A stretch of DNA of 64,000 bases, taken from the NCBI RefSeq assembly GCF_000732535.1, contig NZ_APNK01000001.1, positions 248,001 through 312,000 on the forward strand, given 5' to 3'. The notes beneath the pieces were generated by a model. That model was not told where the DNA came from. It saw nothing but the letters and a program-made list of their open reading frames with translations, and ran no database searches. The stretch is from Salinisphaera hydrothermalis C41B8 (GTDB lineage: Bacteria; Pseudomonadota; Gammaproteobacteria; Nevskiales; Salinisphaeraceae). Of the stretch, positions 1 through 9,127 are shown piece by piece (the first letter of the stretch is position 1; the number at the start of each line of letters is the position of its first letter). The position numbers and the translations under genes were made by a program.

Positions 1-91
1 GCGACGTCGCGGCATACAAGCGCTTGAACGCCTGCTCGTCGCCACGCGCCGTAGCCGCGAGCCATTCGGCCAGCTGTTCGCGTTCAGCCAT
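1..91 (-). CDS. ECF-type RNA polymerase sigma factor, N-terminal fragment
   Basis: Only the first 30 codons lie in the window; the gene runs off the left edge. The start is the ATG at 91-89 on the minus strand. The peptide begins MAERE and continues as WLAATARGDEQAFKRLY, which fits the start of sigma region 2 in extracytoplasmic-function sigma factors, where a GDExAFxxLY core is typical. It diverges from hemB. Which stress it answers to cannot be told, and the usual anti-sigma partner would lie outside the window. The family call rests on this short stretch only. Confidence 0.6.
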   Translation of the reverse strand, partial: MAEREQLAEWLAATARGDEQAFKRLYAATS

Positions 92-134
92 CCTGCCGCC
101 CTGCACCAGCGGAGCGCACTTCAAACAAATATAG

Positions 135-1340
<1,206 letters not shown>

Positions 1341-1347
1341 CGTCGCG

Positions 1348-2427
1348 ATGATTCGGCAGCCGGAGCGTGTTCTGGTCGTCGGTCCATCCTGGATCGGCGA
1401 TATGGTGATGGCCCAGAGCCTGTTCATGGGTCTGCGCGCGCGGCTACCCTCGGCAACCCTGGATGTCTTGGCACCGGCATCGACCGCACAGCTCGTTGCG
1501 CGCATGCCGGAAGTCGATGACGCCGTGATCATGAACATCGAACACGGCGAATTGGCCTGGCGCCGGCGCCGCGAAGCCGCGCGGGCACTACGCGAACGCC
1601 GCTACGACCAGGCCATCGTGCTTCAGCGCAGCGCCAAGGCCGCGCTCGTGCCGTGGCTCGCCGGGATCCCCTGGCGTACCGGCTATCGTGGCGAACTGCG
1701 CTTTGGCCTGATCAACGATGTCCGCACGCTCGACAACACCCGTTATCCGCTCAAGGCCGAGCATTACGCCCTGCTCGGTCTGGCGGCCGACGGCGACTCG
1801 CTCGATACGATGCACTGGCCGCGTCTGACCGTCGATGCCGCGCGCCAGCAGGAACTCGTGGCTGAGCTGGGGCTGAGTCTCGAGCGGCCGACCGTCGGTT
1901 TTGCCCCAGGCGCGGCTTATGGCGGCGCCAAGGCCTGGCCGATGCGTCACTACGCCGCGCTCGCCGCCCGCCTCGATGCGGCCGGCCAGGCTTGCTGGAT
2001 CTTCGGCAGCGCGGCGGATCGCGAGGTGGCCGAAGCCATGGCTGCGGCCGCTCCGCGCTACGGCGTGAACCTGGCCGAACGTACGAGCCTGCTCGATATC
2101 GTCGATCTCGCCGCGCTGACTACACAGTTTGTCGGCAACGATACCGGCGTCATGCACCTCGCCGCGGCGACCGCTCCGAGCGTGATCGGCCTATACGGCT
2201 CGACCGATCCGGATTATGCCCCGCCGTTGGCCGCCACCTCGCAGCGGCTATGGCGCGGCATGGACTGTTCGCCCTGTCGCGAGCGCGAATGCCCGTTGGC
2301 ACATCATGCCTGCCTGGAGGACCTGCCGGTGCATGATGTGTTCGCTGCCTGTACGGTGCCCGGCTCGGCGAGCATCGCCTCGCTGCATGCATTGACCCAT
2401 TACGGTCCGACGCCCGCGACCCGGTAA
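1348..2427 (+). CDS. waaF: ADP-heptose:LPS heptosyltransferase II
   Basis: Glycosyltransferase family 9 enzyme that adds the second L-glycero-D-manno-heptose to the LPS inner core at the cytoplasmic face of the inner membrane. It has 359 residues. The N-terminal Rossmann half opens with VLVVGPSWIGDMVMAQSL. The C-terminal half has the nucleotide-sugar site FVGNDTGVMHLAAA and GLYGSTDP, then a Cys-rich SPCRERECPL segment common in this family. It follows hemB closely and precedes aroE. Heptosyltransferase II is preferred over I from the GPSWIGDMVMAQ motif. Confidence 0.88.
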   Translation: MIRQPERVLVVGPSWIGDMVMAQSLFMGLRARLPSATLDVLAPASTAQLVARMPEVDDAVIMNIEHGELAWRRRREAARALRERRYDQAIVLQRSAKAALVPWLAGIPWRTGYRGELRFGLINDVRTLDNTRYPLKAEHYALLGLAADGDSLDTMHWPRLTVDAARQQELVAELGLSLERPTVGFAPGAAYGGAKAWPMRHYAALAARLDAAGQACWIFGSAADREVAEAMAAAAPRYGVNLAERTSLLDIVDLAALTTQFVGNDTGVMHLAAATAPSVIGLYGSTDPDYAPPLAATSQRLWRGMDCSPCRERECPLAHHACLEDLPVHDVFAACTVPGSASIASLHALTHYGPTPATR

Positions 2428-2492
2428 ATGTTTGCGCGCGGTCGGCGGCTTGGTCACGATAGCCGCCCGTGCCCGCAGCGAGCATTCATTCC

Positions 2493-3335
2493 ATGTCGTC
2501 AGCTCCCGATCGCTATGCCGTTATCGGCCATCCGGTCGACCATAGCCGCTCGCCCGATATTCATCGCCTGTTCGCCGAGCAGTGCGGCCAGGTCATGGAA
2601 TACACGCGCTTGCCGGCGCCTACAGACGGTTTCGAGCGCGTCGCAGGCGAATTCTTCGGCGCAGGCGGTGCCGGCCTGAACGTTACCCTGCCCTTCAAGC
2701 TGGCCGCGGCCGAGTTCGCCGATCGGCTGACCGAGCGGGCCGAACGCGCGGGCGCGGTGAACACGTTGAAAACCACACCTAATGGCCTGCTGGGCGACAA
2801 TACTGACGGCGCCGGGCTGGTCGCCGATCTGGTCGACAACCTGGGGGCGACGGTCGCCGGACGCCATGTGTTGATTCTGGGCGCCGGCGGCGCGGTACGC
2901 GGGGTCGTGCCAAGTCTGCTGGCTGCCGGGGCAGCACGCATCACGATCGCCAATCGCAGCATCGACAAGGCCCGCGCGATCGCCACCGCCTGTGCCGGCA
3001 TGGGCGAGGTCATCGCCTGCGGGCTGGACGCGCTGCCCGAGGACGCCGATCTGGTGATCAACGCGATTTCCGCCGGACTCACTGAAGGCACGATGCCCGC
3101 GCTGAACCCGCGCATCCTGGCTCGCGCTGGCGCGGTCTACGACATGATCTATGCCGACGCGCCGACGCCGTTTTTACGCTGGGCCGCCGAGCACGGCGTC
3201 GCGGCCGGGCGTGACGGGTTTGGCATGCTGGTGGAACAGGCCGCCGAGTCGTTCGCGCTATGGCGCGGCATGCGCCCGAGCACCAAAGCGGTGATGGACA
3301 CCCTGCGCGGGCCGGCCACACGTGGCCCCGGCTGA
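2493..3335 (+). CDS. aroE: Shikimate dehydrogenase (NADP+)
   Basis: Reduces 3-dehydroshikimate to shikimate in the chorismate pathway. It has 280 residues from the ATG at 2493; a GTG at 2469 in frame would add 8 residues. The N-terminal substrate domain shows VIGHPVDHSRSP, NVTLPFK with the catalytic Lys, and GDNTDGAG with the catalytic Asp. The NADP-binding domain begins LILGAGGAVRG. In many gammaproteobacteria aroE lies beside hemF and tsaC; here it sits after waaF, 40 kb from that cluster. Confidence 0.93.
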   Translation: MSSAPDRYAVIGHPVDHSRSPDIHRLFAEQCGQVMEYTRLPAPTDGFERVAGEFFGAGGAGLNVTLPFKLAAAEFADRLTERAERAGAVNTLKTTPNGLLGDNTDGAGLVADLVDNLGATVAGRHVLILGAGGAVRGVVPSLLAAGAARITIANRSIDKARAIATACAGMGEVIACGLDALPEDADLVINAISAGLTEGTMPALNPRILARAGAVYDMIYADAPTPFLRWAAEHGVAAGRDGFGMLVEQAAESFALWRGMRPSTKAVMDTLRGPATRGPG

Positions 3336-3340
3336 ACCGC

Positions 3341-3346
3341 TATAAT
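3341..3346 (+). promoter_or_regulatory. Probable -10 box of mntR
   Basis: A perfect TATAAT lies 10 nt before the mntR start codon, implying a very short or leaderless transcript. No convincing -35 hexamer is visible at the expected spacing. Confidence 0.45.
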
Positions 3347-3355
3347 GACGCCACT

Positions 3356-3841
3356 ATGAATGCACGGCCCTCGGCACAAGAGCTGGATCACGTCCTGCGC
3401 GACGATACGTCGGGCGAACTCCTCGACCCGCAGATCCACGCGCGGCAGTACAGCAATGTGCGCAAGGCGCACGAGACCGAGCTGATCGAAGACTACGTCG
3501 AGCTGATCGCGGATCTGATCGATGCCAAGGGCGAGGCACGCGCAGTCGAACTGGCCCAGCGCATGGGCGTCACCCAGGCCACCGTGGGCAAGATGATCCG
3601 GCGCATGACCGAGTCCGGTCTCGTGACCAGCCAGCCTTATCGCTCGATCTTTCTCACCGAGGCCGGCCACGAGATGGCCCGCCTGTCGCGTGAGCGCCAT
3701 ATCGTGGTGCTGCGTTTTTTGCGGGCGCTGGGGGTGTCGGAAGACACGGCTCGTCAGGACGCCGAGGGCATGGAACACCATGTCTCCGACGAGACGATCG
3801 AGATCATGCGCCGCTTCGCAGACGATCGCGAGTCCGGATAA
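3356..3841 (+). CDS. mntR: MntR-like DtxR-family metalloregulator
   Basis: Predicted Mn(II)-responsive repressor. It has 161 residues from the ATG at 3356. The winged-helix part covers about residues 40-100, with AQRMGVTQATVGKMIRRM as recognition region. The dimerisation and metal-binding part contains ERHIVVLRFLRALGV and DAEGMEHHVSDETIEIM, the E-x-x-H-H pattern of the DtxR/MntR metal site. No SH3-like C-terminal domain is present, as in MntR rather than DtxR/IdeR. No manganese transporter is adjacent, so its targets must lie elsewhere. The upstream reading frame overlapping aroE is not used. Confidence 0.85.
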   Translation: MNARPSAQELDHVLRDDTSGELLDPQIHARQYSNVRKAHETELIEDYVELIADLIDAKGEARAVELAQRMGVTQATVGKMIRRMTESGLVTSQPYRSIFLTEAGHEMARLSRERHIVVLRFLRALGVSEDTARQDAEGMEHHVSDETIEIMRRFADDRESG

Positions 3842-3973
3842 CCCCGACCTCGGTCCTGTTTCATCCGGATTCACGTCGACGGGCATCAAGCGGCACGATG
3901 CATGATCGCCCGCCGTCCTTCGCCCGATCATCGCGATGCCGCCATCGCTGCGGGCCGAGCCTCGAGAATTCGT

Positions 3974-4687
3974 ATGGAAGCAGAACCGACTCCGACCCCG
4001 ACCCTCCGGGAAACCGCCGATGGCCGCCGACGAATCGAGCATGCCTGGCCGCGCGAGGCGCGGGCCGGGCGCGCGATTCAGGACGCAATCGCCGAACATG
4101 TGGATACCCACAACTCGCTACCGGCCGATATTCGGACCGTGGCCGGCGTGGATATCGGCTTCGAGGATGGCGGCGAGACGACGCGTGCCGCCATCGTCGT
4201 GCTTGACCCGTCCGATCTCAGCGTGGTCGAACAGGCGCTGGTGCGGCGCCCGACGCGCATGCCTTATATCCCGGGCCTGCTGTCGTTTCGCGAAATTCCG
4301 GCCGCGCTCGATGCCTTGGAACAACTTTCCGCCCTACCCGATCTGTTGATGGTGGACGGCCACGGTATTGCGCATCCCAAGCGCCTGGGCGTCGCGACGC
4401 ATCTGGGTCTGGTCAGCGGGCTGCCCACGATCGGCGTCGGCAAGAAACGCCTGACCGGTCGCCACGATCCCGCCCCGGAACAACGGCTGGCCTGGACCCC
4501 ACTCATGGACGGGCATGAGACCATAGGGGCGGTGCTACGGTCGCGGGTCGGCGTTAAGCCGATCTTCATATCGCCCGGGCATCGTATCGATCTCGGTACG
4601 GCGATCGAATGGACGGCGCGTACGCTGACTCGTTATCGCCTGCCGGAGACGACGCGAGCCGCCGATCGGCTCGCTTCACGGCGTTGA
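3974..4687 (+). CDS. nfi: Endonuclease V (deoxyinosine 3'-endonuclease)
   Basis: Repair nuclease that nicks DNA one base 3' of deaminated bases such as hypoxanthine. The C-terminal 200 residues match the family: AGVDIGFED (first catalytic Asp), MPYIPGLLSFREIPA with the PYIPG wedge and Glu, LLMVDGHGIAHPKRLGVA (catalytic Asp and damage pocket), and GVGKKRLTG. The ATG at 3974 gives 237 residues, close to the usual 220-235. An in-frame ATG at 3902 would add 24 residues of low-complexity sequence, and neither start has a strong ribosome-binding site. Confidence 0.9.
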   Translation: MEAEPTPTPTLRETADGRRRIEHAWPREARAGRAIQDAIAEHVDTHNSLPADIRTVAGVDIGFEDGGETTRAAIVVLDPSDLSVVEQALVRRPTRMPYIPGLLSFREIPAALDALEQLSALPDLLMVDGHGIAHPKRLGVATHLGLVSGLPTIGVGKKRLTGRHDPAPEQRLAWTPLMDGHETIGAVLRSRVGVKPIFISPGHRIDLGTAIEWTARTLTRYRLPETTRAADRLASRR

Positions 4688-4805
4688 TATCGCGCATGCG
4701 CGGCTCAGACGCACTGATCGCAATTTTTTGGCCGTCTTAATGCAACTGTTATGCTTTTCTGCGGTCACAAGCGATTCGGCTAATTTCATACCAACAGGTT
4801 TTTCT

Positions 4806-5348
4806 ATGATCAAACGTGTTTGCACCCTCTGCGCGCTGGCGATTGCCGCGCTGTCCTTCACGGGCATGGCCGTCGCGGCCGACAGCAGCGGCCAGAACAA
4901 CACACAGCAGCTGATGAAGACGTACCGCTCGGACGCGCAGCAGCTCAAGCAGATTCACGACAAGACCATCAAGAACAATCCGGGGCTGGCCAAGGAGCAG
5001 CAGCAGTTCCAGGATCAGGTCAAGAGCGCCATCAAGAAGCAGGGCTACGACATCAATGAAGGCCAGAAGCGCATGCAGTCGATGGCCAAGAAGCTGCAGT
5101 CCGGCAAGCTGAGCGACAAGCAGCGCAAGCAGGTCATGCAGAACTTCCAGGAAGAACGCCAGAAGATGGTTAAGGCACGCAACGCCGCGCTGTCGCAGCC
5201 GGATGTCCAGAAGTCGGGTCAGAAGCTCGAAAAGGACACTATTTCGGCCATGAACAAGCAGAATCCGAAGACCCAGCAGCTCATCTCCGAGATGAAGAGC
5301 GTGCGCGGCAAGCTGCAGCAGTCGGCCGGTTCGAACAGCGGCAGCTAA
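4806..5348 (+). CDS. Secreted helical protein of unknown function
   Basis: I do not recognise this family. The 180-residue product starts with a clear Sec signal peptide (MIKRVCTLCALAIAALSFTG, cleavage probably after AVA). The mature part is rich in Lys, Gln, Ser and Met, has no Cys, no aromatic cluster and only one or two Tyr/Phe positions, and looks wholly alpha-helical with coiled-coil character. A periplasmic or exported role is likely. The ATG at 4806 is chosen because the signal peptide begins there; the longer frame from 4728 has no such feature. A rho-independent terminator follows, so it is probably a single-gene unit. Confidence 0.75.
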   Translation: MIKRVCTLCALAIAALSFTGMAVAADSSGQNNTQQLMKTYRSDAQQLKQIHDKTIKNNPGLAKEQQQFQDQVKSAIKKQGYDINEGQKRMQSMAKKLQSGKLSDKQRKQVMQNFQEERQKMVKARNAALSQPDVQKSGQKLEKDTISAMNKQNPKTQQLISEMKSVRGKLQQSAGSNSGS

Positions 5349-5385
5349 TAAGCGCCGAGCCCGTTCGATCTCGCGATCGATATCA

Positions 5386-5410
5386 AGCCCGGCTCCGGCC
5401 GGGCTTTTTC
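5386..5410 (+). terminator. Rho-independent terminator after the secreted helical protein
   Basis: An 8-bp perfect stem AGCCCGGC/GCCGGGCT with a 4-nt loop, followed by TTTT. It separates the plus-strand gene from the converging GST gene. Confidence 0.85.
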
Positions 5411-5421
5411 ATGCGCGGCGC

Positions 5422-6087
5422 TTATGCATACGCGTAGGGCCCGCCACGCTCAAGGGCGCGCCGATAGGCCGGCCGAGCATGAATCCGCGCAACGAATTCA
5501 CGCAGCTTCGGACAACGCTCGCCCGCCCCGCCCCGCGATACCGCGGCCTCGATCGGAAAACTGAGCATGATATCGGCCGCGCTGAACGTGTCGCCGACGA
5601 ACCACTCGTGGCTGCGTAGTTCGTTTTCCAGATAGTCGAAATGCAGCAACCGCTGCGGCCGGATCCACTGCTTCTTGACCTGTCCCGAGATGGCGCGCGC
5701 CATCGGCCGAGCCAGCCATGGCGCTTTCGTTTCGACGGTATCGAATACGAATTGCAGCAACAACGGCGGCATGAGCGAGCCCTCGGCGTAGTGCAGCCAG
5801 TACTGATAGCGCAAGTACTCCTCACTCCCCGGGGCTGGGGCGAGGCGGCCACCGCCGTGCTCGCGCACGATGTAATCGACGATCAGCCCGGTCTCGGCCA
5901 CCGTGCGATGCGCATCCGTGATCACCGGCGATTTCCCGAGGGGATGCACGCGCTTGAGGGCCTCTGGCGCCAGCATCGTCTTGGGATCCCGAGCGTAACG
6001 CTCGACCTCGTAGGGAATCTCCAGTTCTTCGAGCAACCACAACACGCGCTGGGAACGCGAATCGGCAAGATGATGGACCGTAATCAT
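5422..6087 (-). CDS. Glutathione S-transferase family protein
   Basis: Cytosolic GST of 221 residues. The N-terminal thioredoxin-like domain starts ITVHHLADSRSQRVLWLLEE, with Ser near residue 10-12 in the position of the catalytic Ser/Tyr; GKSPVI carries the cis-Pro, and ETGLIVDYI the glutathione gamma-glutamyl contact. The C-terminal helical domain includes FSAADIMLSFPIE, the N-capping box region. Substrate is unknown. It converges on the upstream gene across a terminator. Confidence 0.88.
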   Translation of the reverse strand: MITVHHLADSRSQRVLWLLEELEIPYEVERYARDPKTMLAPEALKRVHPLGKSPVITDAHRTVAETGLIVDYIVREHGGGRLAPAPGSEEYLRYQYWLHYAEGSLMPPLLLQFVFDTVETKAPWLARPMARAISGQVKKQWIRPQRLLHFDYLENELRSHEWFVGDTFSAADIMLSFPIEAAVSRGGAGERCPKLREFVARIHARPAYRRALERGGPYAYA

Positions 6088-6141
6088 GGCCGGTCGGATT
6101 GATGGTGAAGACTTTGACCATAACCCGACAATCGCGATGCG

Positions 6142-6423
6142 TCAGCCGGTCGCGCGCCGCCCGCCACCAGGGCCCGGGCCAACTGGCGGTTTCCAGACAT
6201 TGCGGATGGCCTGTCGGCCGCGCTCCGGGAATCCCCCGCTGAACCGCAGTCGCGCTGCCGATCCGCCGCCCCGGCATTCGATCGTGCCCCGTTCGATACC
6301 GTGCAGGCGCACGATATCAGCCACAGCGGACACGAAGCCCGCAGGAGGCCGCCCCACCCGAGTGGTCACACGGCCGTCACCCTCGACGGCGAGCCGGTAA
6401 TAGAGACGAAATCGATCGAGCAC
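6142..6423 (-). CDS. DUF3634 family small protein
   Basis: The C-terminal part matches the DUF3634 pattern: RPPAGFVSAVADIVRLHG, then a glycine-rich RGGGSAARLRFSGGFPE and a closing IRNVW. Its function is unknown. I place the start at the GTG at 6423 (93 residues). An ATG at 6474 is also in frame but would overlap the divergent hslR start. Unlike many homologues I see no N-terminal membrane segment in the short form. It diverges from hslR with a very small gap, so the two promoters must overlap. Confidence 0.6.
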   Translation of the reverse strand: MLDRFRLYYRLAVEGDGRVTTRVGRPPAGFVSAVADIVRLHGIERGTIECRGGGSAARLRFSGGFPERGRQAIRNVWKPPVGPGPGGGRRATG

Positions 6424-6461
6424 GTCTTGGCCTGAAGGGCATGGCCTGTCAAAGTCTCGAC

Positions 6462-6878
6462 ATGAATCAGGCATCACGCAAGTCGGAATCCACGGCCGCC
6501 CCTGCCGTTCGGGTCGACAAATGGCTCTGGGCCGCACGTTTTTTCAAGACGCGCAGCCTGGCGTCGACCGCGGTCAAGGGCGGCAAGGTCGAGATCGACG
6601 GACACAAGGCCAAACCCAGCGCCAACGTGCGCGCCGGGCAACAGCTGCGGATCACCAAGGGCGAAGTCGTTTTCGAGATCGATATCGTCGACGTGTCGGA
6701 CAAGCGCGGCCCGGCCACCCAGGCTGAGACGCTGTATAGCGAAACCGAGGCCAGCCGTGAACGACGCGCCGAGCGGGCTGCCGAACGGCGTGCCGCGAGG
6801 ATCTCGATGCCGCGCCCCACGACGCGACCGGATAAGAAACAGCGCCGCCAGCTACGCCGCTTCAAGCATGGCGATTAA
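6462..6878 (+). CDS. hslR: Heat shock protein 15 (ribosome-associated RNA-binding protein)
   Basis: Hsp15 binds 50S subunits carrying stalled nascent tRNA and helps recycle them. It has 138 residues (E. coli about 133). The S4 RNA-binding domain is at the N-terminus: VRVDKWLWAARFFKTRSLA, then VKGGKVEIDG. The basic C-terminal tail is rich in Arg and Lys. The ATG at 6462 (MNQASRKS) is preferred to the upstream ATG at 6441 because it matches the family start. Confidence 0.92.
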   Translation: MNQASRKSESTAAPAVRVDKWLWAARFFKTRSLASTAVKGGKVEIDGHKAKPSANVRAGQQLRITKGEVVFEIDIVDVSDKRGPATQAETLYSETEASRERRAERAAERRAARISMPRPTTRPDKKQRRQLRRFKHGD

Positions 6879-6909
6879 GAACCATCTCCGGGCCCGCGCG
6901 CGGCCGGCG

Positions 6910-7506
6910 TCAGGTCGCCAGCAACCCCCGGGCGGCCAGAATGGATTTCAATTGCTCGGGCCGCTCGGCGCTGAAGGCCGGTTCGATGCGCTGGCTGCGG
7001 AGCCTGACTCGGAACAAGCAATCGCGCGCCGGACGTCGCCAGTCGCACGCGAACCACACATCGGGTGCGCCCGTCCCCCAGAGCCGGAAGCGACCATGGC
7101 CAAAACCAGGCTTGAACGCCTGCACGCGCACGATATCGTTCAGCGGCACGATCTTGGCGGTTGCCAGGGCGTGTGGAGGTTTCGTGCGAGCGCCGCGTTG
7201 GCGTCCTCAAATCGTGTCCGGCAAGGCGCGAGCCGCCGCGTCGTGGCGTGCCACGACCCAGACTCGCAACGCCGCCGGGCGGGATTTGCGGCCCAACCCG
7301 AAGGGACAAGCGCTGTTTTGCGGCAATCCAGCGTTGTAGCACGCTTATGCAGAGTGACTGCACCGCGCGCACTACGCCTCGTCTTGCCGCAAAACAGCGC
7401 TTGGCGCGGACTCGCACCAAACCTCAACACGCCCTAGGGGAAAGTAGTAGTGCTTGATCGTCAGACTTCGGTCGGAGAGTTCGATCAAGCGATCGCGATA
7501 CAACAT
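6910..7506 (-). pseudogene. PH-domain-like small protein gene split by a repeat element
   Basis: The first 23 codons (7506-7438) encode MLYRDRLIELSDRSLTIKHY and a few more residues; the frame then enters a 268-bp repeat element (7167-7434). Beyond it the same gene resumes as AKIVPLNDIVRVQAF, FRLWGTG and WFACDW, ending at 6910. Deleting the element with one 2-bp flank joins the halves in frame and gives an uninterrupted 108-residue protein. The pattern (two strands, a PLxDI turn, an RxWG strand, a W-F-D strand) resembles bacterial PH-like domain proteins. It starts 14 nt after the pilin stop, so it was probably the second gene of that operon. The disrupted gene should be non-functional. Confidence 0.75.
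7167..7434. mobile_element. MITE-like element, copy A
   Basis: A 268-bp non-coding element. Its ends are imperfect inverted repeats over about 24 bp, left GGGCGTGTGGAGGTTTCG and the reverse complement of GCACCAAACCTCAACACG on the right. The flanking dinucleotides are CA on the left and TA on the right, compatible with a decayed TA target duplication. Inside, a perfect 19-bp inverted repeat (7308-7326 with 7384-7402) can form a long hairpin. Copy B is the same element inverted. It has no reading frame of its own and interrupts the PH-like gene. Confidence 0.8.
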
Positions 7507-7520
7507 GGCAGGACCCGCCC

Positions 7521-8033
7521 TCAACGACAGCTGGCAGGCAGATCGTCCGCGGGCACGCCCGGATTGGTGCTGTCGTCCTCTGCCGGGGCCGTACAATCCC
7601 AACGGATCGCGCCTGAACCGAAATCGGCATTCAGATAGACCACCCGGTCCTGGATCGAGCCGCCGCTGTACTTGATATAAATCCCGGGTGCGTCCGGATC
7701 GTTGTGCCACCAGATACGCTGGACGTAACGGCCGCTCGCCGCCCCGTCGTTGCCGCTGGGCATGTTCAGCTCCGCCAGCACGCCGTTCCAGGAATTGCTC
7801 TTCGGTAGGTGCCCATGCGTGCTGTAGTACTCGGCCACGGCCTGTTTGAGCGGCTGGGCGAGTATCAGGCCCTCGCTGACCTTGGCGCGCGTCTCGTAGT
7901 GGCGATACAACGGTACGGCAATCGACGCCAGGATGCCGATGATCGCGACGACGATCATCAGCTCGATCAACGTGAAGCCGCTTTCGCCCGCGACTTGGCT
8001 CCGGCGTGGCCGCTCAACCGCTCCGCCCTGCAT
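7521..8033 (-). CDS. pilA: Type IV pilin (major pilin-like)
   Basis: Pilus subunit secreted after prepilin peptidase cleavage. A leader of about 19 residues ends in Gly and is followed by [20 protein letters not shown], the classic type IV N-terminal helix with Glu at +5. The mature protein is about 150 residues. Two cysteines near the C-terminus (WDCTAP and PASCR) could close the D-region loop. A TTGACA-like box lies at 8094-8089 on the minus strand, but no good -10 follows. Other pilus genes are not in the window. Gene symbol by family resemblance. Confidence 0.88.
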   Translation of the reverse strand: MQGGAVERPRRSQVAGESGFTLIELMIVVAIIGILASIAVPLYRHYETRAKVSEGLILAQPLKQAVAEYYSTHGHLPKSNSWNGVLAELNMPSGNDGAASGRYVQRIWWHNDPDAPGIYIKYSGGSIQDRVVYLNADFGSGAIRWDCTAPAEDDSTNPGVPADDLPASCR

Positions 8034-8133
8034 AGTTTGTCCCGTGCGCTTCCCCGGAATCCGTTTTTTTGCCGGCTATCGCACGTCCTGTCAAAACACG
8101 CGCCCGCAACAATCCACGTCACGATCGATCGAT

Positions 8134-8406
8134 ATGATTCATCCAGCTGACCTGTCGCCGTTTTTTGACTTGGATGCTGCACTCGGGGCCCATGTCAGAG
8201 CGCTGGCGCGGCGGCATATGCCCGTATTGCCGCGCGCACGGCTCGGGTTGGTCCCGCGCGGCGGCGTTGCGACTCTGAGCCGCAGCACACCCAGAGCCGG
8301 CGACTCACGCCTTGCCGGACACGATTTGCGGACGCCAACGCAGCGCTCGCACGAAACCTCAACACGCCCTAGGATGAGTGCACTGAACGACAACGAGGAT
8401 TATTGA
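8134..8406 (+). pseudogene. Possible gene remnant upstream of the dienelactone hydrolase
   Basis: An open frame of 90 codons starts MIHPADLSPFFDLDAALGAH and runs through the repeat fragment at 8241-8369, ending MSALNDNEDY. Its TGA overlaps the ATG of the next gene by one base (TGATG). The first 36 codons look like real protein; the middle is repeat DNA. It may be what remains of a gene that was translationally coupled to the hydrolase. No family recognised; it could also be spurious. Confidence 0.3.
8241..8369. mobile_element. MITE-like element, fragment C
   Basis: Right-hand half of the same repeat family. It shares the block GCCTTGCCGGACACGATTTG with copy B and ends CTCAACACGCCC followed by TA. 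The left end cannot be found, so it appears truncated. Confidence 0.65.
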
Positions 8407-9077
8407 TGGGTCAACAGATCGAATTCACCCGACCGGACGGCGCCAAGGCGCCGGGCTTTTACGCCGAGCCGGAGGGCCAATCGAACGCGCCCGGGATCGT
8501 CGTGATCCAGGAATGGTGGGGCCTGAACGACCAGATCAAGCGGGTCGGCAAACAGTGGACGGACGCCGGCTATCGCGTCCTGATTCCCGATCTGTATCGC
8601 GGCGAGAAGGCCCTGGACGCGGCCGAAGCCGAACACAAGATGGACGATCTGGATTTCACCGACGCGGCCACGCAGGACGTGCGCGGCGCCGTCCAATATC
8701 TCAAGGCCGATAGCGAGTCGGTCGGCGTGATCGGTTTCTGCATGGGTGGCGTTCTGGCCGTGCTGGCGGCCATGCACGTGCCGGAAACCGACGTGGCCGT
8801 GTCGTGGTACGGCATTCCGCCGGACGAGGCCGGGGATGCCAGCGCGATCGACGTGCCGCTGCAGTGTCATTTCGCCACGCAGGACACGTTCTTTCCGATC
8901 GAACAGGCCGATGCCTTCGAGAAGAAACTCGAAGCCGGCAACGTCGAGCACGAATGCTATCGCTACGATGCCCAGCACGCGTTCGGCAACGAAGAATGGG
9001 ACTACTACGATCCCGAAGCCAGCAAGCTGGCCTGGCAGCGCAGCATGGCGTTTTTCGAGCGCCATCTGAAGGGCTGA
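8406..9077 (+). CDS. Dienelactone hydrolase family protein
   Basis: Alpha/beta hydrolase of 223 residues. The nucleophile elbow is GFCMGG (Cys about 112), with Asp in FATQDTFF and His in DAQHAFGN completing the Cys-Asp-His triad of dienelactone hydrolases. The oxyanion region is IQEWWGLN. Such enzymes open lactones such as dienelactones in chloroaromatic breakdown, but many members have unknown substrates, and no aromatic catabolic genes are nearby. The ATG at 8406 is preferred to the TTG at 8403; GAGGAT upstream is the ribosome-binding site. A strong terminator follows. Confidence 0.88.
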   Translation: MGQQIEFTRPDGAKAPGFYAEPEGQSNAPGIVVIQEWWGLNDQIKRVGKQWTDAGYRVLIPDLYRGEKALDAAEAEHKMDDLDFTDAATQDVRGAVQYLKADSESVGVIGFCMGGVLAVLAAMHVPETDVAVSWYGIPPDEAGDASAIDVPLQCHFATQDTFFPIEQADAFEKKLEAGNVEHECYRYDAQHAFGNEEWDYYDPEASKLAWQRSMAFFERHLKG

Positions 9078-9090
9078 AGTTCAGTCATCA

Positions 9091-9116
9091 GGGCGGCCTC
9101 AGGGCCGCCCTTTTTT
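9091..9116 (+). terminator. Rho-independent terminator of the dienelactone hydrolase gene
   Basis: GC-rich stem GGGCGGC/GCCGCCC with a short loop, followed by six T residues. Confidence 0.9.
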
Positions 9117-9127
9117 ATAGCGTGTTA

